From Sphingomonas sp. BK235 (GTDB lineage: Bacteria; Pseudomonadota; Alphaproteobacteria; Sphingomonadales; Sphingomonadaceae), in contig NZ_SLXN01000007.1 of NCBI RefSeq assembly GCF_004345855.1, positions 62,001-126,000 on the forward strand: a stretch of 64,000 nt of DNA. Reading direction: 5' to 3'. Under the pieces are notes generated by a model. The model was not told where the DNA came from, searched no databases, and worked only from the letters and a program-made list of their open reading frames with translations. Below are positions 7,382-15,483 of the stretch, in pieces (within the stretch, counting starts at the first letter, position 1; each line of letters begins with the position of its first letter). Made by a program: the position numbers and the translations under genes.

Positions 7382-9526
7382 ATGGCAGGACCAACCGCGT
7401 ACCGTGATCCGGCTTCCACGGCGGGGATCGATCTCACCGCCTGCGACCGCGAGCCGATCCATGTCCCGGGCGCGGTCCAGCCGCACGGGCTGCTGCTGGT
7501 CGCCGACCCGCTGACGCGCGAGATCGTCGCGGGGGCGGGGCCGATCGAGGCGCTGTTCGGCGAGTCGTGGCTCGGCCGCGAGCTGGACGCGCTGCTCGCG
7601 CAGGATATCGCGGCGCTGGCCGAGTCGGTCCCGGCGGGACCGGGCGGGACGATCCTCGCCGCGCCGGTGCGCGGCCACGACGTCGCGCTCCACCGTTCGG
7701 GCCAGTGGCTGCTCGCCGAGCTCGAGCCCGCGGGTGCGGCGGCAGCGGGCAGCGTCGCCGAGACGCTCGGCTGGCTCGACGCGATGGCGGCGGGGTTCGA
7801 GCGCACCACCACCTTCGCCGCGCTGTGCGAGCGCGCCGCGGTGGCGTTCCGCGCGCTGACCGGGTTCGACCGGGTGATGATCTACCGCTTCCTCGACGAC
7901 GAGGCGGGCTGCGTCGTCGCCGAGGATCGCTCGCCGCAGCTCGACACCTTCCTCCACCATCATTTCCCCGCGAGCGACATCCCGCGCCAGGCGCGCGCGC
8001 TGTACGTGCGCAACCGCACGCGCGTGATTCCCGACATCGCTTATGTCCCCGCGCCGCTGCGACCCGCCGGATTCGAGCTGACCGACCTCAGCGACGTCGC
8101 GATCCGCAGCGTCTCGCCGATCCATCTGGACTATCTGCGCAACATGGGGGTGCAGGCCTCGGCGTCGATCTCGATCGTCAAGGACGGGCTGTTGTGGGGG
8201 CTGGTCGCCTGCCACCACGGCACGCCGCGGACGATGCCGCGCGCGGTGCGCGCCGCCGCGGCCGCGCTCGCGGGCGGGCTGGCGCGCCAGATCCGCGCCA
8301 AGGAGGAGGCCGAGGCCTATCGCGAGCGGCTCGCGCTGCGCGGCGAGGAAGATGCGCTCCGCGGGCTGCTGCTCGATCATGAGTCGCCGATCCAGGTGAT
8401 CGAGTCGCACGCCGAGGAACTGCGCCGCGCCTTCGCGGCCGACAGTTTCGCGCTGGTGCGCGGCGGACGGGCGACGGTGAGCGGGGTCGCGGTCGACCCG
8501 GCCGCGCTCGCGCGGCTGGCGCGCTGGCTGGCCGCGCGCGAGGATGGCGCGCCGTTCGCGACGCGCGCGCTGGCGAACGACTGGCCCGACGCCGCGATGC
8601 TCGCGCCCTTCGCCGGGGTGCTCGGCTTCACCACCGCGGACGGCGACGCGCTGCTGTGGCTGCGCGCCGAGCGGATCGAGGAGATCGAATGGGCGGGCAA
8701 CCCGCACAAGGCGGTGCCGCACGATCCCACGGCGCAGCTGCGCCCGCGCGCCTCGTTCGAATCGTGGCGCGAGCAGGTGCGCGGTCGCTCGCGGCGCTGG
8801 ACGCTCGAACAGGTCGACGCCGCCAGCCGGCTGCGGCGGCTGGTCGGCGAGGCGCGCGCGGGCGCGGAGCTGCGCCGGCTCAACCGCGAGCTGGAGCGCG
8901 CCGGCGCGGAGAAGGACGCGCTGCTCGCGCAGAAGGACCTGCTGATGCGCGAGGTGGATCACCGCGTGCAGAACAGCCTCCAGCTGGTCTCGTCCTTCCT
9001 GGCGATCCAGGCGCGCGACGCGGGGGCGGGGGCGGTCGCCGACCAGCTGCTCGAGGCGCGCTCGCGGCTGTCCGCGGTGGCGCTGGTGCATCGGCGGCTG
9101 TACCGCGACGACCAGATCGAGGTGATCGACCTCAGCCGCTATCTCGGCGAGCTGATGCAGGACCTGCGCGCGTCGCTGGGCGAGGAATGGGGGCGGCACC
9201 TCACGCTCGATCTCGCGCCCGTGCTGATCCCGACCGATCGCGCCGTGAGCGTCGGCCTGATCGCGGCCGAGCTGGTGATCAACGCGACCAAATACGCCTA
9301 TCCGGGCGCGCGCGGCGGCCCGATCGACGTGGTGCTGGAGCAGCACGGCCATCTGCTGCGGCTGATCGTCGCGGATCGCGGCGTCGGCAAGGTGGCGGGG
9401 GGCAGCAGCGGCTTCGGCAGCCGGATGATGACCGCGGTGGTCCAGCGGATCGGCGGGACGGTCGAGTCCCAGCCCAACGACCCCGGGCTGCGCGCGATGC
9501 TGACCGCCCCGATCGAGGGCGACTGA
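7382..9526 (+). CDS. bphP: Bacteriophytochrome histidine kinase
   Basis: 714 residues, a red/far-red photoreceptor kinase. Cys21 in TACDREPIHVPGAVQPHG is in the position of the biliverdin-attaching Cys of bacteriophytochromes. A PAS domain (to ~120) is followed by GAF (~130-305) with the chromophore-pocket segment PASDIPRQARALYVRN (usually PASDIP plus conserved His/Tyr), then PHY (~310-500) carrying the tongue motif PRASF with WREQV after it. The output is a HisKA_2/HWE-type kinase: EVDHRVQNSLQ (His ~526), then N box ELVINATKYAYP and a short ATPase end. Such kinases often feed PhyR-type or single-domain regulators; none is nearby, and no heme oxygenase (bphO) is adjacent. Start ATG 7382 sits just before the conserved N-terminus; the reading frame is open further upstream, but that part is antisense to the PilZ gene. 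Confidence 0.93.
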   Translation: MAGPTAYRDPASTAGIDLTACDREPIHVPGAVQPHGLLLVADPLTREIVAGAGPIEALFGESWLGRELDALLAQDIAALAESVPAGPGGTILAAPVRGHDVALHRSGQWLLAELEPAGAAAAGSVAETLGWLDAMAAGFERTTTFAALCERAAVAFRALTGFDRVMIYRFLDDEAGCVVAEDRSPQLDTFLHHHFPASDIPRQARALYVRNRTRVIPDIAYVPAPLRPAGFELTDLSDVAIRSVSPIHLDYLRNMGVQASASISIVKDGLLWGLVACHHGTPRTMPRAVRAAAAALAGGLARQIRAKEEAEAYRERLALRGEEDALRGLLLDHESPIQVIESHAEELRRAFAADSFALVRGGRATVSGVAVDPAALARLARWLAAREDGAPFATRALANDWPDAAMLAPFAGVLGFTTADGDALLWLRAERIEEIEWAGNPHKAVPHDPTAQLRPRASFESWREQVRGRSRRWTLEQVDAASRLRRLVGEARAGAELRRLNRELERAGAEKDALLAQKDLLMREVDHRVQNSLQLVSSFLAIQARDAGAGAVADQLLEARSRLSAVALVHRRLYRDDQIEVIDLSRYLGELMQDLRASLGEEWGRHLTLDLAPVLIPTDRAVSVGLIAAELVINATKYAYPGARGGPIDVVLEQHGHLLRLIVADRGVGKVAGGSSGFGSRMMTAVVQRIGGTVESQPNDPGLRAMLTAPIEGD

Positions 9527-9534
9527 GCCGCTCA

Positions 9535-9560
9535 CCCCCGCCGCGCGTCTGCGGCGGGGG
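9535..9560. terminator. Strong GC hairpin between convergent genes
   Basis: Arms 9535-9544 (CCCCCGCCGC) and 9551-9560 (GCGGCGGGGG) pair perfectly around a six-base loop. It begins 9 bases after the bacteriophytochrome stop and lies before the end of the convergent HlyD gene, so it can serve both strands. There is no T tract. Confidence 0.7.
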
Positions 9561-9632
9561 ACGGGCGCCGCGCCTCCCGGCAGCCTGATCCCGCGATCCG
9601 CCCCGGCGTCGCGCGCTACCGCGGCCTCATCC

Positions 9633-10973
9633 TCAATGTTCCCGGAACGAGGCCCAGAAGCTCCCCACCAGCGGCTCCACCGCATAATCGAGCGCGGTGC
9701 GCTTGCGCAGCGGGATCAGCACCTGCGCCGGCATGCCCGCGCGCAGCTGGAAATCCTTGCCGCGGACGTTCGACAGCAGCCGCAACTGCCCGGGCGGGAC
9801 GGTCACCTCGCCGGTGAAATAGCTCCGCCCGGTCTTCTCGTCGGTGAAGCTGTCGGCTGACAGCCGGGTCAGCTCGCCCGACAGTTCGGGCAGGTCGCGC
9901 TCGTGCAGGCTGGGAAATTTGACCAGCGTGCGCTGGCCCACGACGAGATCGTCCGCGTCGTCGGGCGAGATATGCGCCTGGATCCGCAGCGGCGCGCGCT
10001 CGGGCACCACGTCCATCAGCTTCTGCCCCGGCGCGATCACCCCGCCCGGGGTGAAGACGGTCAGCCCCACCACCGCGCCGGTCGCGGGCGAGCGGATCTC
10101 GGTACGCGCCACCTGATCGCGCGCCGCGCTCAGCTTGGGAAGGAGGTCGGCCAGCTTGGTGTCGACGTCGCGCAGGTCGGCCGCGGTGCGCTCGCTGAAG
10201 GTGCGCTCGGCCTCGATCCGCTCGATCTGGCTCTCGCGCGCGGCCTCGCGCGTCTGCGCCACGCTGGCGGCATATTGGCCGCGCTGGCCCTGCAATTCGG
10301 CGCGCATCCGCTCCAGCTCGCGCAGGCGCGTCTGCGAGACGAAGCCCTTGGCCGCGACGGGGCGCAGCGCCTCGAGCTGGGCGTCGAGCAACTTCAGCTG
10401 CTCCTGCGCGGACACGACCTGCTCGCCATAGCCGCGCCCCTGCTCGCGCGACTGTGCCCCGCGCTGGCCCAGCGCATCGCGCTGCGCCGACAGCGTCGCG
10501 GTGCGCGCGCGCAGCTCGGTCTGCTGCAGCCGCATCGCCAGCGCGATCTCCTCGCGGTCTTCCGCGGGCATCGTGGCGAATTCCTTGGGCGCGGTGATCT
10601 GGCTCTGCCCGAGCTGCTCGGCCTGGAGGCGCGCGCGCTGTGCCAGCAGCCGGATCGCCTGCGAGGCGAGCGCGCGCTCGGTGGCGCGGACCTCGGGCGA
10701 GGCGAGCCGCATCAGCAACTCATCGCGCTGCACGCGCTGGCCCTCGCGCACGAAGATCCGCTCCACCACGCCGCCGTCGCGGTGCTGCACCGTCTGGCGC
10801 TGGCCCGAGACCTGGAGCACGCCCTCCGCATAAGCGGCGGCGTCGAGCCGCGCGAACGCGGCCCAGCCCAGGAAGAGCACGAAGAACAGCACCGCGACGA
10901 TCACCCCGGCGCGAATGTCGCGGCGCGGGTCGGCGGGCAGGTGGACGGTGTCGGTGATCGGCAGGCTAGCCAT
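9633..10973 (-). CDS. HlyD-family type I secretion adaptor
   Basis: 446-residue periplasmic adaptor (PrtE/HlyD type) that links an inner-membrane ABC transporter to a TolC-like outer channel. One membrane helix at ~25-43 (GVIVAVLFFVLFLGWAAF) follows a short cytosolic tail. A lipoyl half-motif (QVSGQRQTVQHRDGGVVERIFVREGQRV) comes next, then a long coiled-coil hairpin (~95-290), a second lipoyl half (SPATGAVVGLTVFTPGGVI) and a C-terminal beta-barrel ending ALDYAVEPLVGSFWASFREH, typical of the family. It starts one base after the ABC transporter stop, so the two form an operon. No outer-membrane channel or RTX substrate lies in the window. Confidence 0.93.
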   Translation of the reverse strand: MASLPITDTVHLPADPRRDIRAGVIVAVLFFVLFLGWAAFARLDAAAYAEGVLQVSGQRQTVQHRDGGVVERIFVREGQRVQRDELLMRLASPEVRATERALASQAIRLLAQRARLQAEQLGQSQITAPKEFATMPAEDREEIALAMRLQQTELRARTATLSAQRDALGQRGAQSREQGRGYGEQVVSAQEQLKLLDAQLEALRPVAAKGFVSQTRLRELERMRAELQGQRGQYAASVAQTREAARESQIERIEAERTFSERTAADLRDVDTKLADLLPKLSAARDQVARTEIRSPATGAVVGLTVFTPGGVIAPGQKLMDVVPERAPLRIQAHISPDDADDLVVGQRTLVKFPSLHERDLPELSGELTRLSADSFTDEKTGRSYFTGEVTVPPGQLRLLSNVRGKDFQLRAGMPAQVLIPLRKRTALDYAVEPLVGSFWASFREH

Positions 10974-10974
10974 G

Positions 10975-12744
10975 TCAGGCGCTCGCGGCGGGAGAGGGAC
11001 GATCGGCGGCGGCCGCCGGCGCGGGCGGGCCGCCCGCGGGGACCGGACGAAGCTTGGGCGGGGCGATGCGTTGCAGCACCTCGTCGCGTGGGCCGAAGAG
11101 CTCGACCCGGCCGTTGCGCATCACCAGCAGCTTGTCGACCACGGGCAGGATGCCGAGCTTGTGGCTGACCACCAGGATGGTGTGGCCCGCGCGTTTGTAA
11201 TGGTCGATCGCGGCGAGCAGCGCGGCGTCGCCCTCCGAATCGAGATGCGCATTGGGTTCGTCGAGCACCAGCAGGGCGGGGTCGCCGAACATCGCGCGTG
11301 CGAGTGCGACTCGCTGCGCCTGGCCGGCGGAGAGGCCGCGCCCGCCGGCCTTGAGCAGATGGTCGAAGCCGTTGGGCAGCCGCTGCACTAGGTCGCGCGC
11401 GCGGGCACGCTCGGTCGCGGCGATCGCGGCCTCGTCGAGCGCGGCGGGATCCTCGCCCAGCTCGCCGCGGAAGCGCGCGATATTCTCCTTGATCGTGCCG
11501 GCGAACAGCGTCGGGTCCTGCGGCAGATAACCGACATGCTCGGCGAGGCGCTCGGGATCCCAGTCGGCGAGGTCGGCGCCGTCGACCCGGACGCGACCGC
11601 GGTCCGGGCGCACCGCGCCGGCGATGATGCGAGCGAGCGTCGACTTGCCCGCGCCGCTCGGCCCGATCATCGCCACCACCTCGCCCGGCGCGATCTGGAG
11701 CGTCACGTCGGCGACGATCGTGCCGTCGCGCGCGTCGTTGAGCAGCGTCACCGCCTCCAGCGCGAGCGCGCCGCGCGGCGCGGGCAACTGCGTGGCGGGG
11801 GCGGCGTGCTGCGTCTCGGCGAGCAAGGTGTCGAGGCGGCGATAGCTGCCCATCGCCTGGGCGATGCCTTTCCAGCCGCCGATCAGCTGCTCGATCGGCG
11901 CGAGCGCGCGCGCGATCAGGAAGGAGGAGGCGAAGATCGCCCCCGCCGAGATCAGATTGTCGATCGCGAGCAGCGCGCCGAGCCCGAGCGCGAGGCTCTG
12001 CAGGGCGAGGCGGACGAACTTGGTCGCGGTGAGATAATTGCCCCCGGTGAACCCGGCCGCGGTCTGTTGCGCCAGCATCGCCTCGCGCAGTCGCAGCTGG
12101 CGCGACACCATCGCGCGGCGCATGCCGAGCGCACGCACCGCCTCCGCGCCGCCGAGCATCGCCTCCTGGCTGGCATAGCTGTTCGTCGCCGCGACCTGCG
12201 CGCGTTCCAGCGCGGCGCGCGTCGCGCGCTCGTTGCGCCAGGCCAGGATCGGCAGGATCGCGCCGCCCAGCAGCGCCACCGCGCCGATCGCGGGATGCAC
12301 CAGGAAGCAGACCAGGATGTAGATCGGCGTCCAGGGCGCGTCGAACAGCGCGAGCACCCCGGCGCCGCTCAGCGTCTGGCGCAGCGTGTCGAACTCGCGC
12401 AGCGCCTGGCGCGCCACCGGCAGATCGGGGCGGCCGAGCGTCGAGTCGAGCAGGGCGGGCGCGAGCGCGGCGTCGAGCTGCACGCCCGCGCGGACCAGCA
12501 GGCGCGTCCGTACGCGATCGAGCAGCGACAGCGTCACCAGCGCGAACAGCAGCACCAGCGTCAGGAACAACAGCGTGAGCTGGCCCTGCGTCGGCACCAC
12601 CCGGTCATAGACCTGGAGCATGTAGAGCGTCGGCGCGATGTAGAGGATGTTGACGAGCGCGCTGAACCCGAAGGCCGCCGCGACGTGGCGGCGGCACAGC
12701 GCCACGGCGCGGCGCATCGGGCTGTCGGCGGCAGGGTCGGTCAT
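10975..12744 (-). CDS. Type I secretion ABC transporter (PrtD type)
   Basis: 589-residue fused permease/ATPase that energises export of a C-terminally signalled protein. Membrane helices occupy ~20-300. The ATPase has Walker A GPSGAGKST (~residue 360), signature LSAGQAQRVALARAM, Walker B LLVLDEPN and a switch His in VVSHK. There is no N-terminal C39 peptidase domain, which fits PrtD-type exporters of RTX or protease-like substrates, not bacteriocin exporters. Start 12744 has GAGGAG 8 bases upstream on the minus strand; an ATG 10 codons further up (12774) lacks this. Directly upstream of the HlyD adaptor. Confidence 0.93.
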   Translation of the reverse strand: MTDPAADSPMRRAVALCRRHVAAAFGFSALVNILYIAPTLYMLQVYDRVVPTQGQLTLLFLTLVLLFALVTLSLLDRVRTRLLVRAGVQLDAALAPALLDSTLGRPDLPVARQALREFDTLRQTLSGAGVLALFDAPWTPIYILVCFLVHPAIGAVALLGGAILPILAWRNERATRAALERAQVAATNSYASQEAMLGGAEAVRALGMRRAMVSRQLRLREAMLAQQTAAGFTGGNYLTATKFVRLALQSLALGLGALLAIDNLISAGAIFASSFLIARALAPIEQLIGGWKGIAQAMGSYRRLDTLLAETQHAAPATQLPAPRGALALEAVTLLNDARDGTIVADVTLQIAPGEVVAMIGPSGAGKSTLARIIAGAVRPDRGRVRVDGADLADWDPERLAEHVGYLPQDPTLFAGTIKENIARFRGELGEDPAALDEAAIAATERARARDLVQRLPNGFDHLLKAGGRGLSAGQAQRVALARAMFGDPALLVLDEPNAHLDSEGDAALLAAIDHYKRAGHTILVVSHKLGILPVVDKLLVMRNGRVELFGPRDEVLQRIAPPKLRPVPAGGPPAPAAAADRPSPAASA

Positions 12745-12889
12745 GCGTCGCGCTCCTCGGGACGGCCGCACCATCGCCGATTTTGGTTAACGACGCCATA
12801 ACTGCGCGGGCCAGCCGCGCCAGTACGGCGTCGAACGGCCGATCGTCGGCGGCGATCGGGCCGGATCTGATCCACGCACCACTTCGCTA

Positions 12890-12906
12890 TTGCTAGTGAC
12901 TCGCAA
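12890..12906. promoter_or_regulatory. Fur-like dyad before iron-uptake genes
   Basis: TTGCTAGTGACTCGCAA is a 17-base dyad with seven of eight pairs matching around a central G. TGC...GCA ends with AGT/ACT inside resemble iron-responsive (Fur-type) operators of alphaproteobacteria. It lies 49 bases before the start of the DUF3649 gene and ~145 bases from the divergent secretion operon. The assignment rests on pattern and context. Confidence 0.45.
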
Positions 12907-12955
12907 CGACGGCTATAGGCGGCGCTCAAGGAGTCGGCATGGTGGCGGAGTGTTG

Positions 12956-13267
12956 ATGCAGCGCGGGCAGCCGATCGGGCGGCGTCTCCGGGTACGGCCC
13001 GCCGCCGCGGCGATGGTGGTGCGCTGCGTCACCGCGCTGGTCGGCGGTTACGCGGCGACCGCGGCGCTGGTCAGCCTCGTCGCGCGCCTGCTGCCGCTCA
13101 GCCGCGTCGAGGCGACCGTCTGGGGGATGATCGCCAGCTTCCTCGTATATTCGGTGATCGCCTTGTGGAGCTTCCATGAGCCGCGGCTGCGCCGGGTCAC
13201 GGGTTTCGTCTGGGGTGTCGCGATCCTCGCGGGCGGCGCGACCTGGCTGATCGGCGTGCGCGCGTGA
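12956..13267 (+). CDS. DUF3649 iron-uptake membrane protein
   Basis: 103 residues with three hydrophobic helices (VVRCVTALVGGYAATAALVS, VWGMIASFLVYSVIALWSF, VWGVAILAGGATWLIGV), fitting DUF3649 proteins found beside PepSY siderophore-reductase-like proteins. ATG 12956 was chosen for a GGAG site 5 bases upstream. The last codon overlaps the GTG start of the PepSY gene (GTGA). The arrangement DUF3649-PepSY-DUF3325 is a known iron-uptake cassette, usually beside a TonB receptor, which is missing here. Confidence 0.8.
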   Translation: MQRGQPIGRRLRVRPAAAAMVVRCVTALVGGYAATAALVSLVARLLPLSRVEATVWGMIASFLVYSVIALWSFHEPRLRRVTGFVWGVAILAGGATWLIGVRA

Positions 13268-14811
13268 CGCGGTCGCTGCGACAGTCGATGGCGTGGATCC
13301 ACGGCTGGCTCGGCCTGCTCGCCGGCTGGATCCTGTTCGCCATGTTCCTCACCGGCACCGCGAGCTACTTCCGCCCCGAGATCACGCGGTGGATGCAGCC
13401 CGAGCAGCCCGCCAACCGCGTCACCGGCGCGGTCGCGACCCAGGCGGCGGTCGATCATCTCTCGCGGACCGGGGCGGGGGACGAACAATGGTTCATCATG
13501 CTCCCCGACGACCGCACCGCGGTGACGCGGGTCTTCGCGATCCCCGGCGCCAAGGCCGCGCCGACCGCGCGGCGGCGCGCGCCCGAGCAGGAACTCGACC
13601 CGCGCAGCGGCGAGCCGGTCCACGCGCGCGAGACCCGCGGCGGCGAGCATTTCTACCGCTTCCACTTTCAGCTCCAGCTGCCGCACCCCTGGGGACGCTG
13701 GCTCGCGGGGCTGTGCGGCATGTTCATGCTGGGCGCGATCGTCTCGGGCGTGGTGACGCACAAGCGCATCTTCGCCGATTTCTTCACGCTGCGCTGGAAC
13801 AAGGGGCAGCGCAGCTGGCTCGACGCGCACAACGTCTCGGCGGTGCTGGCGCTGCCCTACCACGCGATGATCACCTACACCGGGCTGATGACGCTGGTGC
13901 TGATGTACATGCCCTGGCCGATCGTCGCCAATTACCAGCAGCCGGCGGACTTCAGCAAGGACGCCTATGGCTTCGTGTTCGACGACACGGCGAGCGGGCG
14001 TGCCGCGCCGCTGGTGGCGGTGGCGCCGCTGGTGCGCGACGCCGAGCGGCGGCTCGGCCAGCGCGCGCAGCGGGTGGTGATCCGCTTCCCCGGCGACGCC
14101 GCGGCGACCGTGGCGGTGAGTTCCGGGGGCGCGAGCGGGCTCAACGCGCGCGGCGGCTCGGTGACCTATTCGGGCGCGACCGGGCGCGTGACCGCGGCGG
14201 ACATCGGCGCCGGGCCGGCGCTCTCCACCGCGGGGGTCATGCTCGGGCTCCACACCGCGCAATTCGCCGGACCGGCGCTGCGCTGGACATTGTTCCTGCT
14301 CGGCCTGACCGGGGCGGCGATGGTGGGCACGGGCCTGCTGCTGTGGACCGCGGCTCGACGCCGGCCGAATGCAGCGCCCTTCTTCGGGCTGCGGCTGGTG
14401 GAACGGCTCAACGTCGCCGCGATCGCTGGGCTGCCGATCGGCATGGCGGGCTATCTGCTCGCCAACCGCCTGATCCCCGCGGCGGCGGAGGGCCGCGCCG
14501 ATGCCGAGGTGGCGACGATGTTCTACGCCTGGGGCGGCGCCGCGCTGCTCCAGCTCGCGCGGCCGGCGAAGCGCGCCTGGCGCGAGCTGTTCGCGCTGGG
14601 GGCATTGCTGTTCGGCGCGATCCCCTTCGTCAACGCGGCGACGACCGACCGCGGCTTCCTCGCCTCGCTGCGCGCGGGCGACGGGCTGTTCGTCGGCTTT
14701 GATCTGGCGATGGTCGCGATCGCGGCGGTGCTGGGACTGGCGAGCTGGATGGCGGGACGCGAGCGGCAGATGACGACACGCAGGAAGGTGAGGGAGTTGG
14801 CGCATGTGTGA
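13264..14811 (+). CDS. PepSY-associated TM protein (FoxB/PiuB type)
   Basis: 515 residues. A helix near 15-35 (WIHGWLGLLAGWILFAMFLTGTASYFRPEI) carries the typical WxHxWxGL..G start. A periplasmic PepSY-like region is followed by helices at ~140-165, ~200-225, ~340-360 and three or more near the C-terminus. His residues in the helices (WIHGW, DAHN, YHAMI, THKRI) could bind heme b, as proposed for these inner-membrane ferric-siderophore reductases. It starts at GTG 13264 within the stop of the DUF3649 gene and overlaps the next gene by 8 bases. Confidence 0.88.
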   Translation: MTRSLRQSMAWIHGWLGLLAGWILFAMFLTGTASYFRPEITRWMQPEQPANRVTGAVATQAAVDHLSRTGAGDEQWFIMLPDDRTAVTRVFAIPGAKAAPTARRRAPEQELDPRSGEPVHARETRGGEHFYRFHFQLQLPHPWGRWLAGLCGMFMLGAIVSGVVTHKRIFADFFTLRWNKGQRSWLDAHNVSAVLALPYHAMITYTGLMTLVLMYMPWPIVANYQQPADFSKDAYGFVFDDTASGRAAPLVAVAPLVRDAERRLGQRAQRVVIRFPGDAAATVAVSSGGASGLNARGGSVTYSGATGRVTAADIGAGPALSTAGVMLGLHTAQFAGPALRWTLFLLGLTGAAMVGTGLLLWTAARRRPNAAPFFGLRLVERLNVAAIAGLPIGMAGYLLANRLIPAAAEGRADAEVATMFYAWGGAALLQLARPAKRAWRELFALGALLFGAIPFVNAATTDRGFLASLRAGDGLFVGFDLAMVAIAAVLGLASWMAGRERQMTTRRKVRELAHV

Positions 14812-15148
14812 GGGGTTCGCTGTGTGCGCGCTGGCGTTCGTGTTGCTCGCGGCGGCGTCGCACCGCTTCCACCGCGACGCGGGCGCGACCGCGCCGGCGC
14901 AGCGGCGCTGGCTGCGCGGGCTGGGCGTGGCGCTGATCGCGGTGGCGCTGCTGCGCGCCGGGACCGCGATCGACGGCGAGCGCTGGGTGCGGCTGCTGGT
15001 GTGTGCCTCGCTCGCCGCGGTGACCGTGGTGCTGACGCTGTCGGTGCGCGCGGCGGCGGTGCTGTACCCGCTGCGGCGGCTGCTGACGCGCCGCGCCGCG
15101 GCGCCGGCGGGGCGCGAGGTCGAGGCGCTGGTCGCCGCCAGCGGATAA
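14804..15148 (+). CDS. DUF3325 membrane protein
   Basis: 114 residues with three hydrophobic segments and a short polar tail; last member of the iron-uptake trio. It starts 8 bases inside the PepSY gene, so it is coupled to it. DUF3325 proteins have no known catalytic role and are found almost only in this cassette. The family call rests on context, size and the N-terminal helix followed by HRFHRDAG. Confidence 0.72.
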   Translation: MCEGFAVCALAFVLLAAASHRFHRDAGATAPAQRRWLRGLGVALIAVALLRAGTAIDGERWVRLLVCASLAAVTVVLTLSVRAAAVLYPLRRLLTRRAAAPAGREVEALVAASG

Positions 15149-15175
15149 GGCGAAGGGGGCGCCTTCTCCACTGCC

Positions 15176-15443
15176 GTCATCCTGAACTCGTTTCAGGATC
15201 CACTGGTGCGGACCCAAAAGGCGGCTTGCTCGTCATCCCGGCCCCGAGCCGGGATCCATGCTGCCGCGAGAGCAACGCGGGCGGCTCTCGCGGCGCGATG
15301 GATCCCGGGTCAGGCCCGGGATGACGGGTGGAGCTAGCCGCCTTCGCGACAATGAAGCTTTTGAGTCCGTACCCACCGGGCCGCAAACGCCTCACGCCGC
15401 TGAGTGTGCGGCAGCGTGGATCCTGTAACGAGTTCAGGATGAC
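15176..15443. repeat. Nested palindromic repeats (family 1)
   Basis: This 335-base gap after DUF3325 holds two nested inverted pairs: outer arms 15176-15202 (GTCATCCTGAACTCGTTTCA...) with 15417-15443, and inner arms 15232-15257 with 15299-15325. Between arms is a conserved module (GCGGACCCAAAAGGCGGCTT) also present near 58.8 kb and, diverged, at 10-25. No gene is visible. The gap separates the plus-strand iron genes from the convergent smc operon, so it may terminate both. Confidence 0.85.
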
Positions 15444-15483
15444 GCCCGCCCGGAAGTGAGGGCAGGCGCGTGCGCGATCCCGC

